From positions 248,001 to 312,000 of the forward strand of contig NZ_CP016503.1 of assembly GCF_001693335.1 (NCBI RefSeq): a DNA stretch of 64,000 nucleotides, given 5' to 3'. The notes below the pieces were generated by a model. It was given only the letters and a program-made list of their open reading frames with translations. It searched no databases and had not been told where the DNA came from. The DNA is from Helicobacter enhydrae (GTDB lineage Bacteria > Campylobacterota > Campylobacteria > Campylobacterales > Helicobacteraceae). Positions 8,701-19,396 of the stretch are shown piece by piece (position 1 is the first letter of the stretch; the number at the start of each line of letters is the position of its first letter). The position numbers and the translations under genes are program-made.

Positions 8701-9692
8701 AACCCCTCAAGCCACTGATCATCACAAGCCTTTTGGCTCAGCTTGTGTGGGCGGATGTTTATACGCAATCCATACTGCAAAGCCGCGTGCATCAGGTCAA
8801 TTTTGAACGCAAAATGCAGAGGGTGCATTTCGAGCAAATGCGTTTTTGGAGTCTGGATGGGCAACGCGCATGGGGGTTGGCAAACTTGGCTTACAAACAC
8901 ACCTTCATCGGTGCCAAAGATGATTATTTTGGTTTGATTCCATTGATTGGGTTTGATGGCACTTTTGCATTGGAGGATTCGACTTTGGTGGTTGGGTTTG
9001 ATGTGAGTGGGCATTATCGGACGATACAAACCACTTCAGACAATGCCAATAGCAAAGGATATGGGCTCGGTGGAGCTGTGATGTGGAAAACTCCACAGGA
9101 CTATACTCTTGGGGTGTCTGTGAAATGGGTGCAAAGCTTTTGGTCGCCACACAACATATTCAATCACTATGGAATATGGCTTTTGGATATAGAAAACCAC
9201 AAACGCTTTTGGTTTGATGAGGGTGTGTTTATAGATTTGTCTGAAGATGTTGGGGTGGGGTTTTTGTGGGATAGTGAGGTGAGTTTCCATTATGGCAAAT
9301 CATTGATCAAACACGCGATGGATCCATACATTCCGATCAATCTTGGGGCGACTTTGGGTGTTGGGCGTGTGATTGATGAGCGTCATGAAATCAAAGTCAC
9401 CCTTAGGACAGAGATGACTTATAGAATCGGTGGGGCTCTCTACATCAACTATCAAAATCAAATCAATCAAGAGAGATTATCTCAAACTTCATTTGATTTG
9501 TTTGGAGGATTTATCTACAATTTTGCAGTGACTAAAGATTCCAATCTATACACCTATGCTGAGCTGGATGCGTTCAACTTCGCAGGGTATTTGGGTGTGG
9601 GTATCAGAATGTCTTGGGGTGAGGTGCCGGATTTGAAGATGAAATATCCCAAACTTCAGCTCAAAAAACTTCCGAATACCGATTTGAAATAA
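8697..9692 (+). CDS. Outer membrane beta-barrel protein, partner of the preceding gene
   Basis: 331 residues with a clear signal peptide (MKPLKPLIITSLLAQLVWA, cleavage near residue 19) and barrel-like strands through to GVGIRMSWG around residue 310, then a basic tail of about 24 residues. Same overall design as the upstream gene (a solitary barrel with a hydrophilic C-terminal tail), with which it overlaps by 4 bases. I do not recognise a named family; it is a surface protein of unknown role. The ABC-F gene starts 9 bases downstream and may share the transcript. Confidence 0.7.
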   Translation: MKPLKPLIITSLLAQLVWADVYTQSILQSRVHQVNFERKMQRVHFEQMRFWSLDGQRAWGLANLAYKHTFIGAKDDYFGLIPLIGFDGTFALEDSTLVVGFDVSGHYRTIQTTSDNANSKGYGLGGAVMWKTPQDYTLGVSVKWVQSFWSPHNIFNHYGIWLLDIENHKRFWFDEGVFIDLSEDVGVGFLWDSEVSFHYGKSLIKHAMDPYIPINLGATLGVGRVIDERHEIKVTLRTEMTYRIGGALYINYQNQINQERLSQTSFDLFGGFIYNFAVTKDSNLYTYAELDAFNFAGYLGVGIRMSWGEVPDLKMKYPKLQLKKLPNTDLK

Positions 9693-9701
9693 GGAGAAAA
9701 A

Positions 9702-11303
9702 ATGTTACAAACTATCAATCTATCAATGCGTTATGCGACAAAAAAACTTTTTGAAAATGTCAATCTCAAGCTAGATAGTGGGAAACGCTATGGGCTGATT
9801 GGGGCAAATGGAGCTGGAAAATCGACATTGCTCAAAATCTTGAGCGGAGAATATGAGGCAAGTAGTGGGGAAATCATCATCAACCCCAATGCTAGACTTG
9901 GAGTGCTTGGGCAAAATCAGTATGCTTTTGAGGACTTAAGTCTCAAAGATGCAGTGCTAATCGGCAACAAACGCCTATATGATGCAGTCAAAGAAAAAGA
10001 GAGACTTTATATGGAAGCAGATTTGAGCGATGAGAAAGTCAATGAGCGTTTGGGGGAACTAGAGATGATTTGTGCAGAAGAAGATCCGATGTATGAATAT
10101 GATGTAGTGATTGAGAAAATTTTGCAAGATTTGGGGTTTGACACAGAGTGTCAAGATGAAAAAATGAGCACAATCACAGGCGGAGACAAATTCAAGATTC
10201 TACTTGCTCAAGTGCTATTTCCAAAACCAGATATTTTGTTTTTGGATGAGCCGACAAACAATCTAGATCTACACTCTATCGCTTGGCTTGAGGAGAATCT
10301 CAAGCGACACGAGGGGACAATGGTAGTCATCAGCCACGATCGCCATTTCCTCAATGAAGTTTGCACCCATATTTTAGATGTGGATTTTGGTGGGGTGAGG
10401 GAGTTTAGTGGCAACTATGATGATTGGTATATCGCTTCAACTCTCATTGCCAAGCAACAAGAAGCAGAACGCAATAAAAAACTCAAAGAGAAAGAAGAGC
10501 TAGAGAACTTTATCACTAGATTTTCTGCCAATGCGAGTAAGGCAAAACAAGCCACCTCACGCCAAAAGCAACTTGAAAAACTAGATATTCAATCTCTAGC
10601 AGTAAGCTCAAGACGCGATCCAAGCATTGTTTTCAAACCCAAACGCACGATTGGCAACGAGGCTTTGGAGTGCGAGGGGATCAGCAAGGCTTATGGGGAT
10701 AAGCAAGTTTTGCAAAATCTCAATCTCAAAATTTTGCCCAATGACAAAATCGCCCTTATTGGTGCAAATGGCGTTGGCAAAAGCACTTTGTGTAAGATTT
10801 TGGTAGAAGAGCTTCAGCCTGATAGCGGAAGCGTGAAGTGGGGAGCGACGACTCAGAGAGGATATTTCCCTCAAAATGTAAGCGAGGAGATTGAGGGGGA
10901 GGAGAGTCTGTATGAGTGGCTTAGAAGTTTTGACAAAAAAGCAGAGAGTGGGGAGATCCGCTCCAATCTTGGCAGAATGCTCTTTAGCGGGGAAGAGCAA
11001 GAAAAGAGCGTGAGTGCTTTGAGCGGTGGGGAGAAGCATAGAATGATGCTAAGTCGTTTGATGCTTGAGGGTGGGAATTTTTTGGTGCTTGATGAGCCAG
11101 CAAACCATTTGGATTTGGAGAGCATTATTGCATTGGGAGAGGCACTTTATCGTTTCAATGGCAATGTGATTTGCGTAAGCCACGATAGGGAGCTGATTGA
11201 TGCGTATGCCAATCGAATCATCGAACTCAAGTTTGGGGAAAATGGGGCAGAGGTGGTTGATTTTCGTGGGACTTATGAGGAGTATTTGGAGCAAAACAAA
11301 TAG
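9702..11303 (+). CDS. ABC-F family ATPase (YbiT-like)
   Basis: Soluble ribosome-associated ATPase with two ABC domains and no membrane part, 533 residues. Domain 1 has Walker A GANGAGKST at 34-42, a variant signature TITGGDKFK and Walker B LFLDEPTNNLDL; domain 2 has GANGVGKST near 353, ALSGGEKHRMML and LVLDEPANHLDL. A basic, charged linker (about 250-290) separates them, as in ABC-F proteins. This group acts on the ribosomal E site in translation; antibiotic protection cannot be inferred. AAGGAG lies 7 bases before the ATG. The first signature (TGGDK rather than SGGxK/Q) is a mild variation also seen in YbiT-like proteins. Confidence 0.9.
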   Translation: MLQTINLSMRYATKKLFENVNLKLDSGKRYGLIGANGAGKSTLLKILSGEYEASSGEIIINPNARLGVLGQNQYAFEDLSLKDAVLIGNKRLYDAVKEKERLYMEADLSDEKVNERLGELEMICAEEDPMYEYDVVIEKILQDLGFDTECQDEKMSTITGGDKFKILLAQVLFPKPDILFLDEPTNNLDLHSIAWLEENLKRHEGTMVVISHDRHFLNEVCTHILDVDFGGVREFSGNYDDWYIASTLIAKQQEAERNKKLKEKEELENFITRFSANASKAKQATSRQKQLEKLDIQSLAVSSRRDPSIVFKPKRTIGNEALECEGISKAYGDKQVLQNLNLKILPNDKIALIGANGVGKSTLCKILVEELQPDSGSVKWGATTQRGYFPQNVSEEIEGEESLYEWLRSFDKKAESGEIRSNLGRMLFSGEEQEKSVSALSGGEKHRMMLSRLMLEGGNFLVLDEPANHLDLESIIALGEALYRFNGNVICVSHDRELIDAYANRIIELKFGENGAEVVDFRGTYEEYLEQNK

Positions 11304-11362
11304 TGCAGGGTGGAGCGGGAGATAGGATCTCAAGTGTTGATAATATAGCAAGAGGAGCTTAG

Positions 11363-13681
11363 ATGAGACAAATCGCTAGAAGATCAAACCCTAGCCAAAG
11401 TCTGCTTATCGCCCCTCTTTTGTGCGTGTTTTTGTCAGCACAAGATTGGCAAGATTCTAATTTGCCCACAAGTATTACGCTACATGGTAATAGAATAGAC
11501 ACTATTACACCATCTAGCAACAATACAACTACGGAAAATGGGCGTGAGGTTACTACTATAGGCTATCAAAGAAATCCCTCTTTGGCTATCAATGGCTCAG
11601 GAAGCTATACTTTGCAGGTAAAATATCCCGTTCCTTTTAAAGAAGGTTCAGCAACCTATTATTCTGGGGGTTTTACCATTGGTGGGGGCATACAATTTGC
11701 ACTTATGAATGCTCATACACTAACAATTGAGCGAAGTAGAGTCAATGTTGAAAAAAAGGGGACTTTTGCAGTTATCCTAAGTGGAGAAAAAATCAATCCT
11801 CAAGGCACAGATTATGGGAAAAGCTCAAAAGTTAGATTTGCAAATGATACACAACTTAATTTAGCCTCCGGTGCAACTGCAAGTTTTTCCAATGGATCAT
11901 TTTTTATCCACAATGGACTGATCCAACTAGAAAATCAATCTGAACTCAATATAGAAATAGGAACGATTAGAATCCAACGAAAACTGCAAAATAATGGTGG
12001 CAATATCAAATTTCAAGGAGATGTTTATAATATTGGAAGCAACATAGGAATAGCCACAAGTCAATCTCACATTATTGGCAACAATGGAAACATTCGCATT
12101 ACTGGGAATTTGCATAATGGAGGACAAGCCAAAACAGATGGAAATACAATCGTAGATATATTCTTAGATCCACCTTTTGGAGGAGGAGGCAATCTCTTGC
12201 TTAAGGGTGGCAGTATGAAAGTAGATGGAAATATTGTTTCTCAAGAAGGTGGCGATAGTGTTGCTGGAGAGATAGCCAATGCTCAAAAATCTAGCATTAG
12301 CATTTATGGTGGGACACTTAATGCAAAAGAATTACAAAACAAAAAAGGTAGCACACTCATCTTTGGCTTCCATAGTGGCAATATAGGGAGTTTCATAGGC
12401 GATCTTAAGAATCAAGAAGGAATAGTCCAAGTAGATTTAAAAGATGCAAAACAAAGTGGTGAGTATCAACTTGTAAAAGGGGGAATTACAGGAGTAACGA
12501 ATCAAAATATTTCATTTATCAATACCAATTCTAATTTCACAGCAACAGAGATTCTGTATGATCCGCAAGGAATATGGAATGGCAAAATATCATTAGTATA
12601 TGAAGCACCCCCTGAGCCACCCAAACCACCTATCCCTCCTACACCCAGTGATCCCCTTGCTGATTTCACCCAAACCCTTACTTTCAACCAAAATGCTATT
12701 TTTCAAGCTTTGGGAGGGAAGCAAATCCTAGAGCTTGGAGTATTTGACGCTCCCAAACTTAGGACAGATTTGAATGCCCTCAACCAAAAAATGCACTCAC
12801 ATTTGATGAGCGTCCCATTTTTATTGACTTCAATGCTCAAAGATCAAATGCACACTCCCACAAACCAAAGTGATTTGACATTGGGGATTTTTGCAGAGGG
12901 CGTTGGGGGTGGGGTGAGTGGCAGTTTTGGAGGATTGAGATTGGCATATCAGCACAATCAAGAGACGGAATATGGTCTCTTGTCTCCAATATTGCAAGTG
13001 GCTTATGGCTATGCAGATTCTATACAATCCTATGTCGATGGGGGAATGCTTGAAGCGAGTTTTCAAGATAGTAGCCATCATTTTGCTTTGGATGGAGGGT
13101 TGCTTTATACGCCGATTGCAAATGTTGATTTGCAAATGCATTTGGGCTATGCTACATCTTTGACAAATTATGCACAGAGTATAAAAATCAGAACTCTAGA
13201 TAGTGATGAAGCAAGTCTCAAGCACTCCTTACATCAAATCTATTTGGATTTGCAGGCAGGTTATCGCTTTGATTTACCTCTATCTTTTGCACTCAAACCA
13301 TATTTAGGAATCAATCAAGAAATCTATATGATTCCTAGAGCCAAATCTCAAGATTTTGAAATAGCCTCACAACAAATCTATCAAATGGATTTTGCATTGG
13401 GGGTTGAGGGGAGCTACAAATATGGCGAAATGCTTGATATTTCTTTTGGGATAAAGTATCAAGTTCCGACAATCCAATCCCAAGATATAGCAATGTCTTT
13501 TAGGAATCACACGCTGAAATTTGATAGTTTTTATCAACAAGCTTTACAAATCAATCTAGCAAGTCAATACTATCTTACTTCTGAAGTCAATGTTGCTATC
13601 GAGGCGTTTTTCAAAAGCACTTTTGCTATAGAAAATCTCTACTCTGGGGGTATTGGCACTTCGGTCAGTTATCGATTTTAG
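11363..13681 (+). CDS. Autotransporter (type Va) with proline-rich linker
   Basis: 772 residues. A signal peptide ends near FLSA/QDW (about residue 27); the passenger (about 28-410) is rich in G, N, S, T and short beta repeats, as in beta-helix passengers; a proline-rich segment (PPEPPKPPIPPTP, about 414-428) links it to the C-terminal barrel (about 500-772), which starts around LTLGIFAEGVGGG and ends in the classical terminal phenylalanine (SVSYRF). AGAGGAG precedes the ATG. The passenger shows no protease or lipase motif I can recognise, so adhesion is a guess. A G10 run follows 16 bases after the stop. Confidence 0.88.
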   Translation: MRQIARRSNPSQSLLIAPLLCVFLSAQDWQDSNLPTSITLHGNRIDTITPSSNNTTTENGREVTTIGYQRNPSLAINGSGSYTLQVKYPVPFKEGSATYYSGGFTIGGGIQFALMNAHTLTIERSRVNVEKKGTFAVILSGEKINPQGTDYGKSSKVRFANDTQLNLASGATASFSNGSFFIHNGLIQLENQSELNIEIGTIRIQRKLQNNGGNIKFQGDVYNIGSNIGIATSQSHIIGNNGNIRITGNLHNGGQAKTDGNTIVDIFLDPPFGGGGNLLLKGGSMKVDGNIVSQEGGDSVAGEIANAQKSSISIYGGTLNAKELQNKKGSTLIFGFHSGNIGSFIGDLKNQEGIVQVDLKDAKQSGEYQLVKGGITGVTNQNISFINTNSNFTATEILYDPQGIWNGKISLVYEAPPEPPKPPIPPTPSDPLADFTQTLTFNQNAIFQALGGKQILELGVFDAPKLRTDLNALNQKMHSHLMSVPFLLTSMLKDQMHTPTNQSDLTLGIFAEGVGGGVSGSFGGLRLAYQHNQETEYGLLSPILQVAYGYADSIQSYVDGGMLEASFQDSSHHFALDGGLLYTPIANVDLQMHLGYATSLTNYAQSIKIRTLDSDEASLKHSLHQIYLDLQAGYRFDLPLSFALKPYLGINQEIYMIPRAKSQDFEIASQQIYQMDFALGVEGSYKYGEMLDISFGIKYQVPTIQSQDIAMSFRNHTLKFDSFYQQALQINLASQYYLTSEVNVAIEAFFKSTFAIENLYSGGIGTSVSYRF

Positions 13682-13697
13682 GGAGATGATTTGAGTA

Positions 13698-13707
13698 GGG
13701 GGGGGGG
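13698..13707 (+). repeat. G10 homopolymer between the autotransporter and putP
   Basis: Ten consecutive G directly before a hairpin in the 43-bp gap between the convergent autotransporter and putP genes. It lies outside both reading frames, so length changes would touch only the 3' ends of the transcripts. Confidence 0.9.
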
Positions 13708-13729
13708 TGTGAGGGGAAATCCTCTCACA
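13708..13729. terminator. Hairpin between convergent autotransporter and putP genes
   Basis: A 9-bp stem (TGTGAGGGG with CCTCTCACA, one G-U pair on the RNA, loop AAAT) that reaches over the putP stop codon. There is only a weak T-run (ggttttt) about 7 bases later on the + strand, so termination strength is uncertain. Confidence 0.45.
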
Positions 13730-15485
13730 CTTGTGGTTTTTCGCATTCTTTGAGCATAGCATTGAATGCTTGTTTTGTCCCCTCTCTCACAGGTTGCATG
13801 AGGCTCACAACAACGATAGCGATACTTGCAGCGACAAAGCCCGGGACGATTTCATAGATTGGGAAAAAGTCATTGAGGAAGTTTTTGTAAAGGATCACCA
13901 TCACAGCTCCTGTCACCATTCCTGCAATCGCACCCATTCTTGTCATTCTAGACCAGAAGAGTGAGAACACAATCACACTTCCAAAACTCGCTCCAAATCC
14001 TGCCCAAGCATACGAAACAATCGCAAGTACACCAGAGGTTTTGTCAATGGAGAGCAAGAATGCAACAACTGAAACGATTAGCACACTGATACGGCTAACA
14101 ATCATCACGACTTTTTCAGGCAGTTCTTTCTTGAATATATTGCAATAAAAATCCTGCACAATTGTAGAGCTAGAAACAAGCAATTGAGAGCTTGCTGTGC
14201 TCATAATAGCTGCCAAAATCGCACTGAGCAAGATTCCTGCAACCCAAGGATTGAAGAGTATTTGGCTCATTACAATGAATATTTTTTCAGGATCTTGCAA
14301 AGAAAGATCAAATTTGTTGATATAGGCAATCCCTAGAATACCGATCAAACAAGAGGCAACTAGGCTGATCACCATCCAAGAGATCCCCACGGTTGTTGCT
14401 GTTGGGATTACTCTCACAGAACTAATGGACATAAAACGCACCAAAATATGAGGCTGACCAAAATATCCCAATCCCCACGCAAGAGTGGAAATCAAACCCC
14501 AAAAACTAACATTGATTAGATCTAGACGGTTTGAAGTTTTGACTTTTGTATCTTGGATCAAATCCAAAATCGCATAAAGCTCTTGAGTTGAAGCTTGAGG
14601 ATCTTTGGCAATAAGATTTTGTTGATTTTCTAGCAAGATTGCGAGTTCTCCTGCACTTTTATCTCCAAAATTAGTGTCTTTTGATTCTTTGAGTGCTTCA
14701 ATCACTGCTCCGAGTTTTGCGATACTTGCTTGAGGGTTTTGGTGGATACCTGCCTGAATCTGAGGGATTTCTTTTTGAATTTGCACAAGTGCTGTTTTGG
14801 CAGTATCTGATTGCTGAATGTATTTTTTTACCTCACCAAACCCACCTATTTTATCAAGCATTACTAGGCTCAAGACAATAAGAGCAGACATCATCAAAAT
14901 GCCTTGAATCATATCTGTCCAACAAACTGCTTTATACCCTCCAAGAAAAGTATAAGCCACGATGATAGCCGTCCCAATTGTGAGAGCATACTCATATTCC
15001 AAACCAAAAGTAGCTTCAAAGAGTTTTGCTCCTCCTACAAGTCCACTTGAAATATAAAGGGTGAAGAAAATCAAAATCACAATCGCACTAATCAATCTTA
15101 GAGTGTGACTATCATCGCTGAAGCGTGTTTCAAAAAAATCAGGGATTGTAATACAATCGCCTATCACACTTGTATAGATTCTTAGCCTTTTTGCAACAAG
15201 AATCCAATTAATCGATGCACCTATTGTCAAACCAATGGCAATATAAATCTCAATCACTCCACCAATAAACAATGCTCCGGGAAGTCCCAAAAGCAACCAA
15301 GCACTCATATCCGAAGCCCCAGCAGAAAGGGCAGAAACCACAGGACCTACCGAGCGTCCTCCCAAGAAATAATCTTGAGTTGTCTTATTTTGCTTATAAA
15401 AATACAAACCTATACCCAACATCAAAACTGAATACAAAATAAAAGTAATGAGAATGGGTCCACTAATAGAAACTATTTCAACCAT
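13725..15485 (-). CDS. putP: Sodium/proline symporter PutP with a large loop insertion
   Basis: Imports proline with sodium ions (SSS family). The membrane-spanning pattern and motifs [15 protein letters not shown] (56-70), [11 protein letters not shown] (181-191) and [14 protein letters not shown] (338-351) are diagnostic. At 586 residues it is about 90 longer than usual PutP: residues about 222-315, between the segment ending VMLDKIGGF and the one starting NVSFWGL, form an extra hydrophilic, helical, Q/E/K-rich domain. In E. coli PutP this loop is short. The gene lies directly after putA with an 8-base overlap, forming a proline import and catabolism operon. Confidence 0.93.
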   Translation of the reverse strand: MVEIVSISGPILITFILYSVLMLGIGLYFYKQNKTTQDYFLGGRSVGPVVSALSAGASDMSAWLLLGLPGALFIGGVIEIYIAIGLTIGASINWILVAKRLRIYTSVIGDCITIPDFFETRFSDDSHTLRLISAIVILIFFTLYISSGLVGGAKLFEATFGLEYEYALTIGTAIIVAYTFLGGYKAVCWTDMIQGILMMSALIVLSLVMLDKIGGFGEVKKYIQQSDTAKTALVQIQKEIPQIQAGIHQNPQASIAKLGAVIEALKESKDTNFGDKSAGELAILLENQQNLIAKDPQASTQELYAILDLIQDTKVKTSNRLDLINVSFWGLISTLAWGLGYFGQPHILVRFMSISSVRVIPTATTVGISWMVISLVASCLIGILGIAYINKFDLSLQDPEKIFIVMSQILFNPWVAGILLSAILAAIMSTASSQLLVSSSTIVQDFYCNIFKKELPEKVVMIVSRISVLIVSVVAFLLSIDKTSGVLAIVSYAWAGFGASFGSVIVFSLFWSRMTRMGAIAGMVTGAVMVILYKNFLNDFFPIYEIVPGFVAASIAIVVVSLMQPVREGTKQAFNAMLKECEKPQV

Positions 15486-18400
15486 TTTGTCCTCCTTGTT
15501 GTTTTAGAGCTTGTGCTCCTAAATTTCCATAACGATGGAAAGAAATGCTTTGAGCTTGTTCATTGAAATAATACAAAAGCTCAAAGCGACCATTACAGAG
15601 TGGCTTCTCTCTGATAATGATCTTAGCCTCATCTGCGGCTTTTTGATAGATTTCTTGATTTTTTCCAGAATAACGGATCCTTTCAAAAAATCTAATTCTA
15701 TTCACCACATCTTGAGTGTCTTCCTCAAGAATTTGCACTTGTGGAAAGTGTTGTTGAATCAAAGTCTTGAGAGAATGTGTTTTTTGGAAGCTCAAGGTTA
15801 GATGCACTTGAGTGATAAAACACGCCACCACAACGCTCAAAATATCAATATCTGAATCATCTTCAATGCGATAGAGTAGGTTATTGATACTCTTATAGAC
15901 AAAGTAGTTATGCTCTCCTCTAACCTTGACAAACTCTTGTTTTTTGGCAAACTCATTCTGATAATGGTGGAGATAGCTTTTGGCATTTGCGATAAGTTGC
16001 TCTTTGGTATCTGAATCGATGGCAATCTCTTTGAGATCAGAAATAAACCTTGATTGATTATTTAAATCTTCATTTTTCTCTTGTGTGAGATTTAAAAATT
16101 GCGTGATGTAATTGAAGCATCCTACCTTACGCCCAAAACCAATCGCACTTTTTTTCATTCCTCCAAAGGGCTGTCTAAGCACGATAGCTCCGGTTGTCGG
16201 CTTGTTGATATACACATTTCCTACTTCAATATGCTCAAGATAATATTCCCACTCTCTCTCATCTAATGATTCTAGCCCTCCTGTAAGTCCATAACCGGTG
16301 GCATTTGCAATCTTGATAGCGTGAGCAAGATCTTTAGCACACATTACGCTAAGCACAGGTGCAAAAAGCTCTGTTGTATGTGTGAAATCTCCCTCTTTTG
16401 TCCCATATTTGATCGCCGGAGCCATTGAGTATGGATTATCATCGATGAACTTTGGTGCAAGAAGCCAATATTCGTGAGGAGAAAGAGAGTTTAGAGCCTT
16501 TGTGAGTTTATCGCTAGGTTTATCAGCCAAATAGGCAATCTTGTTTTTAAACTCGAAAGGATCTCCGACATTAAGAGACTCTGCTGCATCTTTGAGAGTT
16601 TTTTTGAAATTTTCATCTTCATACACTTCTTGTTCAAGGATCAAAAGCGAAGTAGCAGAACATTTTTGCCCAGAGTTTGAAAAGGCAGAATGGACGACAT
16701 TTTTGATCGCTTGATCTCTATCTGCAGCTTTTGTAACGATAGTGGCATTTTTACCTCCCGTTTCAGCACTCAAAAGTAATTTTGGATTGGCTTTCAAAAT
16801 AGCATAGGCAGTTTCTTCTCCCCCTGTAAGCACGCACAAATTAACCTCATCTTTTGTGAGAAGATGTTGGCAAAATTCAGAACCTTTTGATGGAAGATAA
16901 ATCAAAGCATCTTTAGAAAACCCTGCCTCCCAAAAGCATTCACAAAGTTTATAACCTGTGATGGGGGCAAGACTAGAGGGTTTGAAAATCACTTTGTTAC
17001 CTGCAGTAAGTGGGGCAGCGATTGTGCCTACTGGAATACCGATAGGAAAATTCCAAGGTGAGATAGTAGCAACAATTCCTTTGGGCTCAAAGGTGGTGAG
17101 TGGATTTTGTTTTTGCAAAACCTCTAGAGAGTAGGGGTAAAACTCCAAAAAGTCGATTGCTTCACTCACTTCAGCATCAAGCTCTAAAAATGTTTTTCCT
17201 ACTTCTAGTGCAGCGATCCCAAGGAGCTCCCCTCGTCTTTTTCTCATCACTTCTGCGGTTTTCCTCAAAAGCTTTGCGATTTCTGCAAATGGAGTTTGTG
17301 AAAAAGAGCTGTTTTTGGCTACTTCAAAAGCTTTTTGTATATCTTGCTGTGAGGCTAAATATACTGAGGCGATTGGAGATTGATTTTTGCGATTTAGCAA
17401 TGTGAGCTTTTCGCCTCCCTCTAGTTTTTCACCGGCGATAGGATAAATGTCCTCTTGGGTGAATGAAGAAAATCGCTCTTTGATTTGCTCAGCCCATTTT
17501 CTATTGGCAGGAAGAATAAAATCTGTATCAGCTTCATTGACAAATGTATCAAGATGTTTTTCTTTTTCATCAAGTCGATTTTGGGTGCGTCTTGTGTGAT
17601 TGTCAAGATGAGAAATCCCCTCGATAGAAGAAAGGAAGATTTGCTTTTGCTCCTCCCACCTCGCATCTCCAACTCTGATATTGAAAAAATGACGCATAAA
17701 GTTATATTCACTTGTGTTTTCATCAAAGCGTCTTACAAGATAAGCAATTGCATTGTTGAAATGCTCATCATCACACACTGGTGCATACAAAATCAACTGG
17801 TGCATTGCTTTGAGTTCTTTGCAAGCTTGAGGACTCATTCCCTCTAGCATTTCAAATGTAAAGTATTGCTCTGCTTGATGTTCTTTGATTTGAGTATAAG
17901 CATAAGCGATTTCAAAAAGATTGTGACTTGCAATACCGATATGAATGTATTTGTAGTTATCATCTTGCAAAATAAAATGAAGCATTTTTTTGTAGTTAGA
18001 GTCGGTTTCGACTTTTCTTTTGAATGTGGGGAGAGCCCATTCTTTTTGCGAGGCAATATTTTCCTCTGTTTCCATATTAGCCCCCTTGACAAAACGAATC
18101 TTGATAGGTTTGCCTCCATCAAGCACTCTTTGTTTGGAGAAAGCGTGAAGGATTTTGAGATACTCAAAAGAATCAGGAATATAAGCTTGAAGCACAATAC
18201 CCGCTTCCAAATCTTTGAAATCAGAAATCGCCTCCATAAAAGAATAAACGGTCAATTCCAAATCGCGAAACTCTTCCATATCAAGATTGATAAATTTCGC
18301 AACATTTTGCCTTTTGGATTCGCTTTGGGCTAGGGCATAGAGTTCTTTTAGTCTTTGGACAACTTCTTTTTTGGAGAATTCAAAATCGATAATATTGATT

Positions 18401-18969
18401 TGACTAAAAATAGTCGTCACCTTGATTGAAAGATAGGTGATATAAGAGGAGCAAATCGCCTCTTTGTATTTGTCGATACGATATTGAGCTTCTTCTTCTC
18501 CTAGCACTTCTTCACCAATAAGATTGATATTGATAATGATCCCCTCTTCACCCCTTGCTTGGATATGAGATTGGAGTTTGGAAGGATTGGCATCCAAAAT
18601 CATATTACGCGAATCAGAACGAATACGCGAAATAAAAAAGGGAATACTCACGCTAGGCATATATTTTCCTAGCTTGAGAAAGGCAAGGAGTAGAAATTTT
18701 TCAAAAGGAGTGAAAAAATCTGCAACGCCGTATTTATCAAGGATAGAATGAATCAAATCAAAACTTGCCTCTGGATTTTTGGTCCTAAAGCCACGATCAA
18801 GCAACTCAATAAGCATCACCTTGCTTTTTGGCTCTTTGAGAAGCTTTTGCATTTTGGTGTGGAATTCTTTTTCTGCTTGTGAGATGTTTTGTGTGATTTG
18901 GTTTTGGAGTTGCTCTGCAAGTTTAATCGCTTGGGCAACACTAGGGTTTGAATAATCTGCATTATTCAT
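15478..18969 (-). CDS. putA: Bifunctional proline dehydrogenase / P5C dehydrogenase PutA
   Basis: Oxidises proline to glutamate in two steps at the membrane. Of about 1163 residues, the N-terminal part is the FAD-binding PRODH barrel (GADMETEE-like segment [24 protein letters not shown]), the middle is the aldehyde dehydrogenase (catalytic Glu in SAETGGK, Cys in [24 protein letters not shown]), and a C-terminal ALDH-like extension follows. There is no ribbon-helix-helix domain, so it is not a repressor of its own operon. The start at 18969 (ATG) has AAGGAGG with good spacing; a GTG lies one codon upstream. Helicobacter species use proline as a respiratory substrate during colonisation. It overlaps putP by 8 bases. 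Confidence 0.94.
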   Translation of the reverse strand: MNNADYSNPSVAQAIKLAEQLQNQITQNISQAEKEFHTKMQKLLKEPKSKVMLIELLDRGFRTKNPEASFDLIHSILDKYGVADFFTPFEKFLLLAFLKLGKYMPSVSIPFFISRIRSDSRNMILDANPSKLQSHIQARGEEGIIININLIGEEVLGEEEAQYRIDKYKEAICSSYITYLSIKVTTIFSQINIIDFEFSKKEVVQRLKELYALAQSESKRQNVAKFINLDMEEFRDLELTVYSFMEAISDFKDLEAGIVLQAYIPDSFEYLKILHAFSKQRVLDGGKPIKIRFVKGANMETEENIASQKEWALPTFKRKVETDSNYKKMLHFILQDDNYKYIHIGIASHNLFEIAYAYTQIKEHQAEQYFTFEMLEGMSPQACKELKAMHQLILYAPVCDDEHFNNAIAYLVRRFDENTSEYNFMRHFFNIRVGDARWEEQKQIFLSSIEGISHLDNHTRRTQNRLDEKEKHLDTFVNEADTDFILPANRKWAEQIKERFSSFTQEDIYPIAGEKLEGGEKLTLLNRKNQSPIASVYLASQQDIQKAFEVAKNSSFSQTPFAEIAKLLRKTAEVMRKRRGELLGIAALEVGKTFLELDAEVSEAIDFLEFYPYSLEVLQKQNPLTTFEPKGIVATISPWNFPIGIPVGTIAAPLTAGNKVIFKPSSLAPITGYKLCECFWEAGFSKDALIYLPSKGSEFCQHLLTKDEVNLCVLTGGEETAYAILKANPKLLLSAETGGKNATIVTKAADRDQAIKNVVHSAFSNSGQKCSATSLLILEQEVYEDENFKKTLKDAAESLNVGDPFEFKNKIAYLADKPSDKLTKALNSLSPHEYWLLAPKFIDDNPYSMAPAIKYGTKEGDFTHTTELFAPVLSVMCAKDLAHAIKIANATGYGLTGGLESLDEREWEYYLEHIEVGNVYINKPTTGAIVLRQPFGGMKKSAIGFGRKVGCFNYITQFLNLTQEKNEDLNNQSRFISDLKEIAIDSDTKEQLIANAKSYLHHYQNEFAKKQEFVKVRGEHNYFVYKSINNLLYRIEDDSDIDILSVVVACFITQVHLTLSFQKTHSLKTLIQQHFPQVQILEEDTQDVVNRIRFFERIRYSGKNQEIYQKAADEAKIIIREKPLCNGRFELLYYFNEQAQSISFHRYGNLGAQALKQQGGQNG

Positions 18970-19113
18970 CACTTTCCTCCTTGTATTCTTGTCTTAATCT
19001 TTAGAGTTCAGATGAACTACCAAGTGTCATTCATCGTATCAAAATTTTTATCCCTCGCTACAAAAAAACAAAAATGGCAAACTTTGCTTTTACCAAAAGT
19101 AAAAATAAAATAA

Positions 19114-19260
19114 TCACAAAATCGCCAAAAAGTATTGGGCAAAGTCGATAATCAGGGGATTATAGCCAATGTTACATATCGTAATTTCATAGATAAGCAA
19201 GGTGTGAATAATGGCAATTTTATTTTGCAAATCATCAAGATTTTGGAGGAAATCATCTAA
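19114..19260 (+). pseudogene. Possible gene remnant of unknown family
   Basis: A 48-codon open stretch directly after an in-frame TAA and without a good start reads like the C-terminus of an ordinary protein (for example VDNQGIIANVTYRNFIDKQG followed by a leucine/isoleucine-rich helix). No Shine-Dalgarno sequence is seen. Family unknown; it may be chance. Confidence 0.3.
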
Positions 19261-19354
19261 AAACAAATCGGTATTGTGAATTTTGGACAAACATCCCATT
19301 GATTTGTTGGCACACTAAACGGCTATTGTTTTGCCTTGATCTTGTGAGTTTATG

Positions 19355-19360
19355 TATAAT
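19355..19360 (+). promoter_or_regulatory. -10 box (TATAAT) of mnmG
   Basis: TATAAT preceded by TATG, 36 bases before the mnmG ATG, fits the extended -10 promoters common in Helicobacter; the leader would be about 30 nt. Confidence 0.55.
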
Positions 19361-19396
19361 TTTCTTTAAATTATTAGACACTTTTCAAGGAATAAC

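Larger units (their letters stand above)
18970..19396. other. Gene-free interval between divergent putA and mnmG
   Basis: 427 bases with no full gene. It contains the putA leader, a + strand coding-like fragment at 19114-19260 (listed separately), and the mnmG promoter near 19355. No tRNA or long inverted repeat was seen. Confidence 0.6.
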
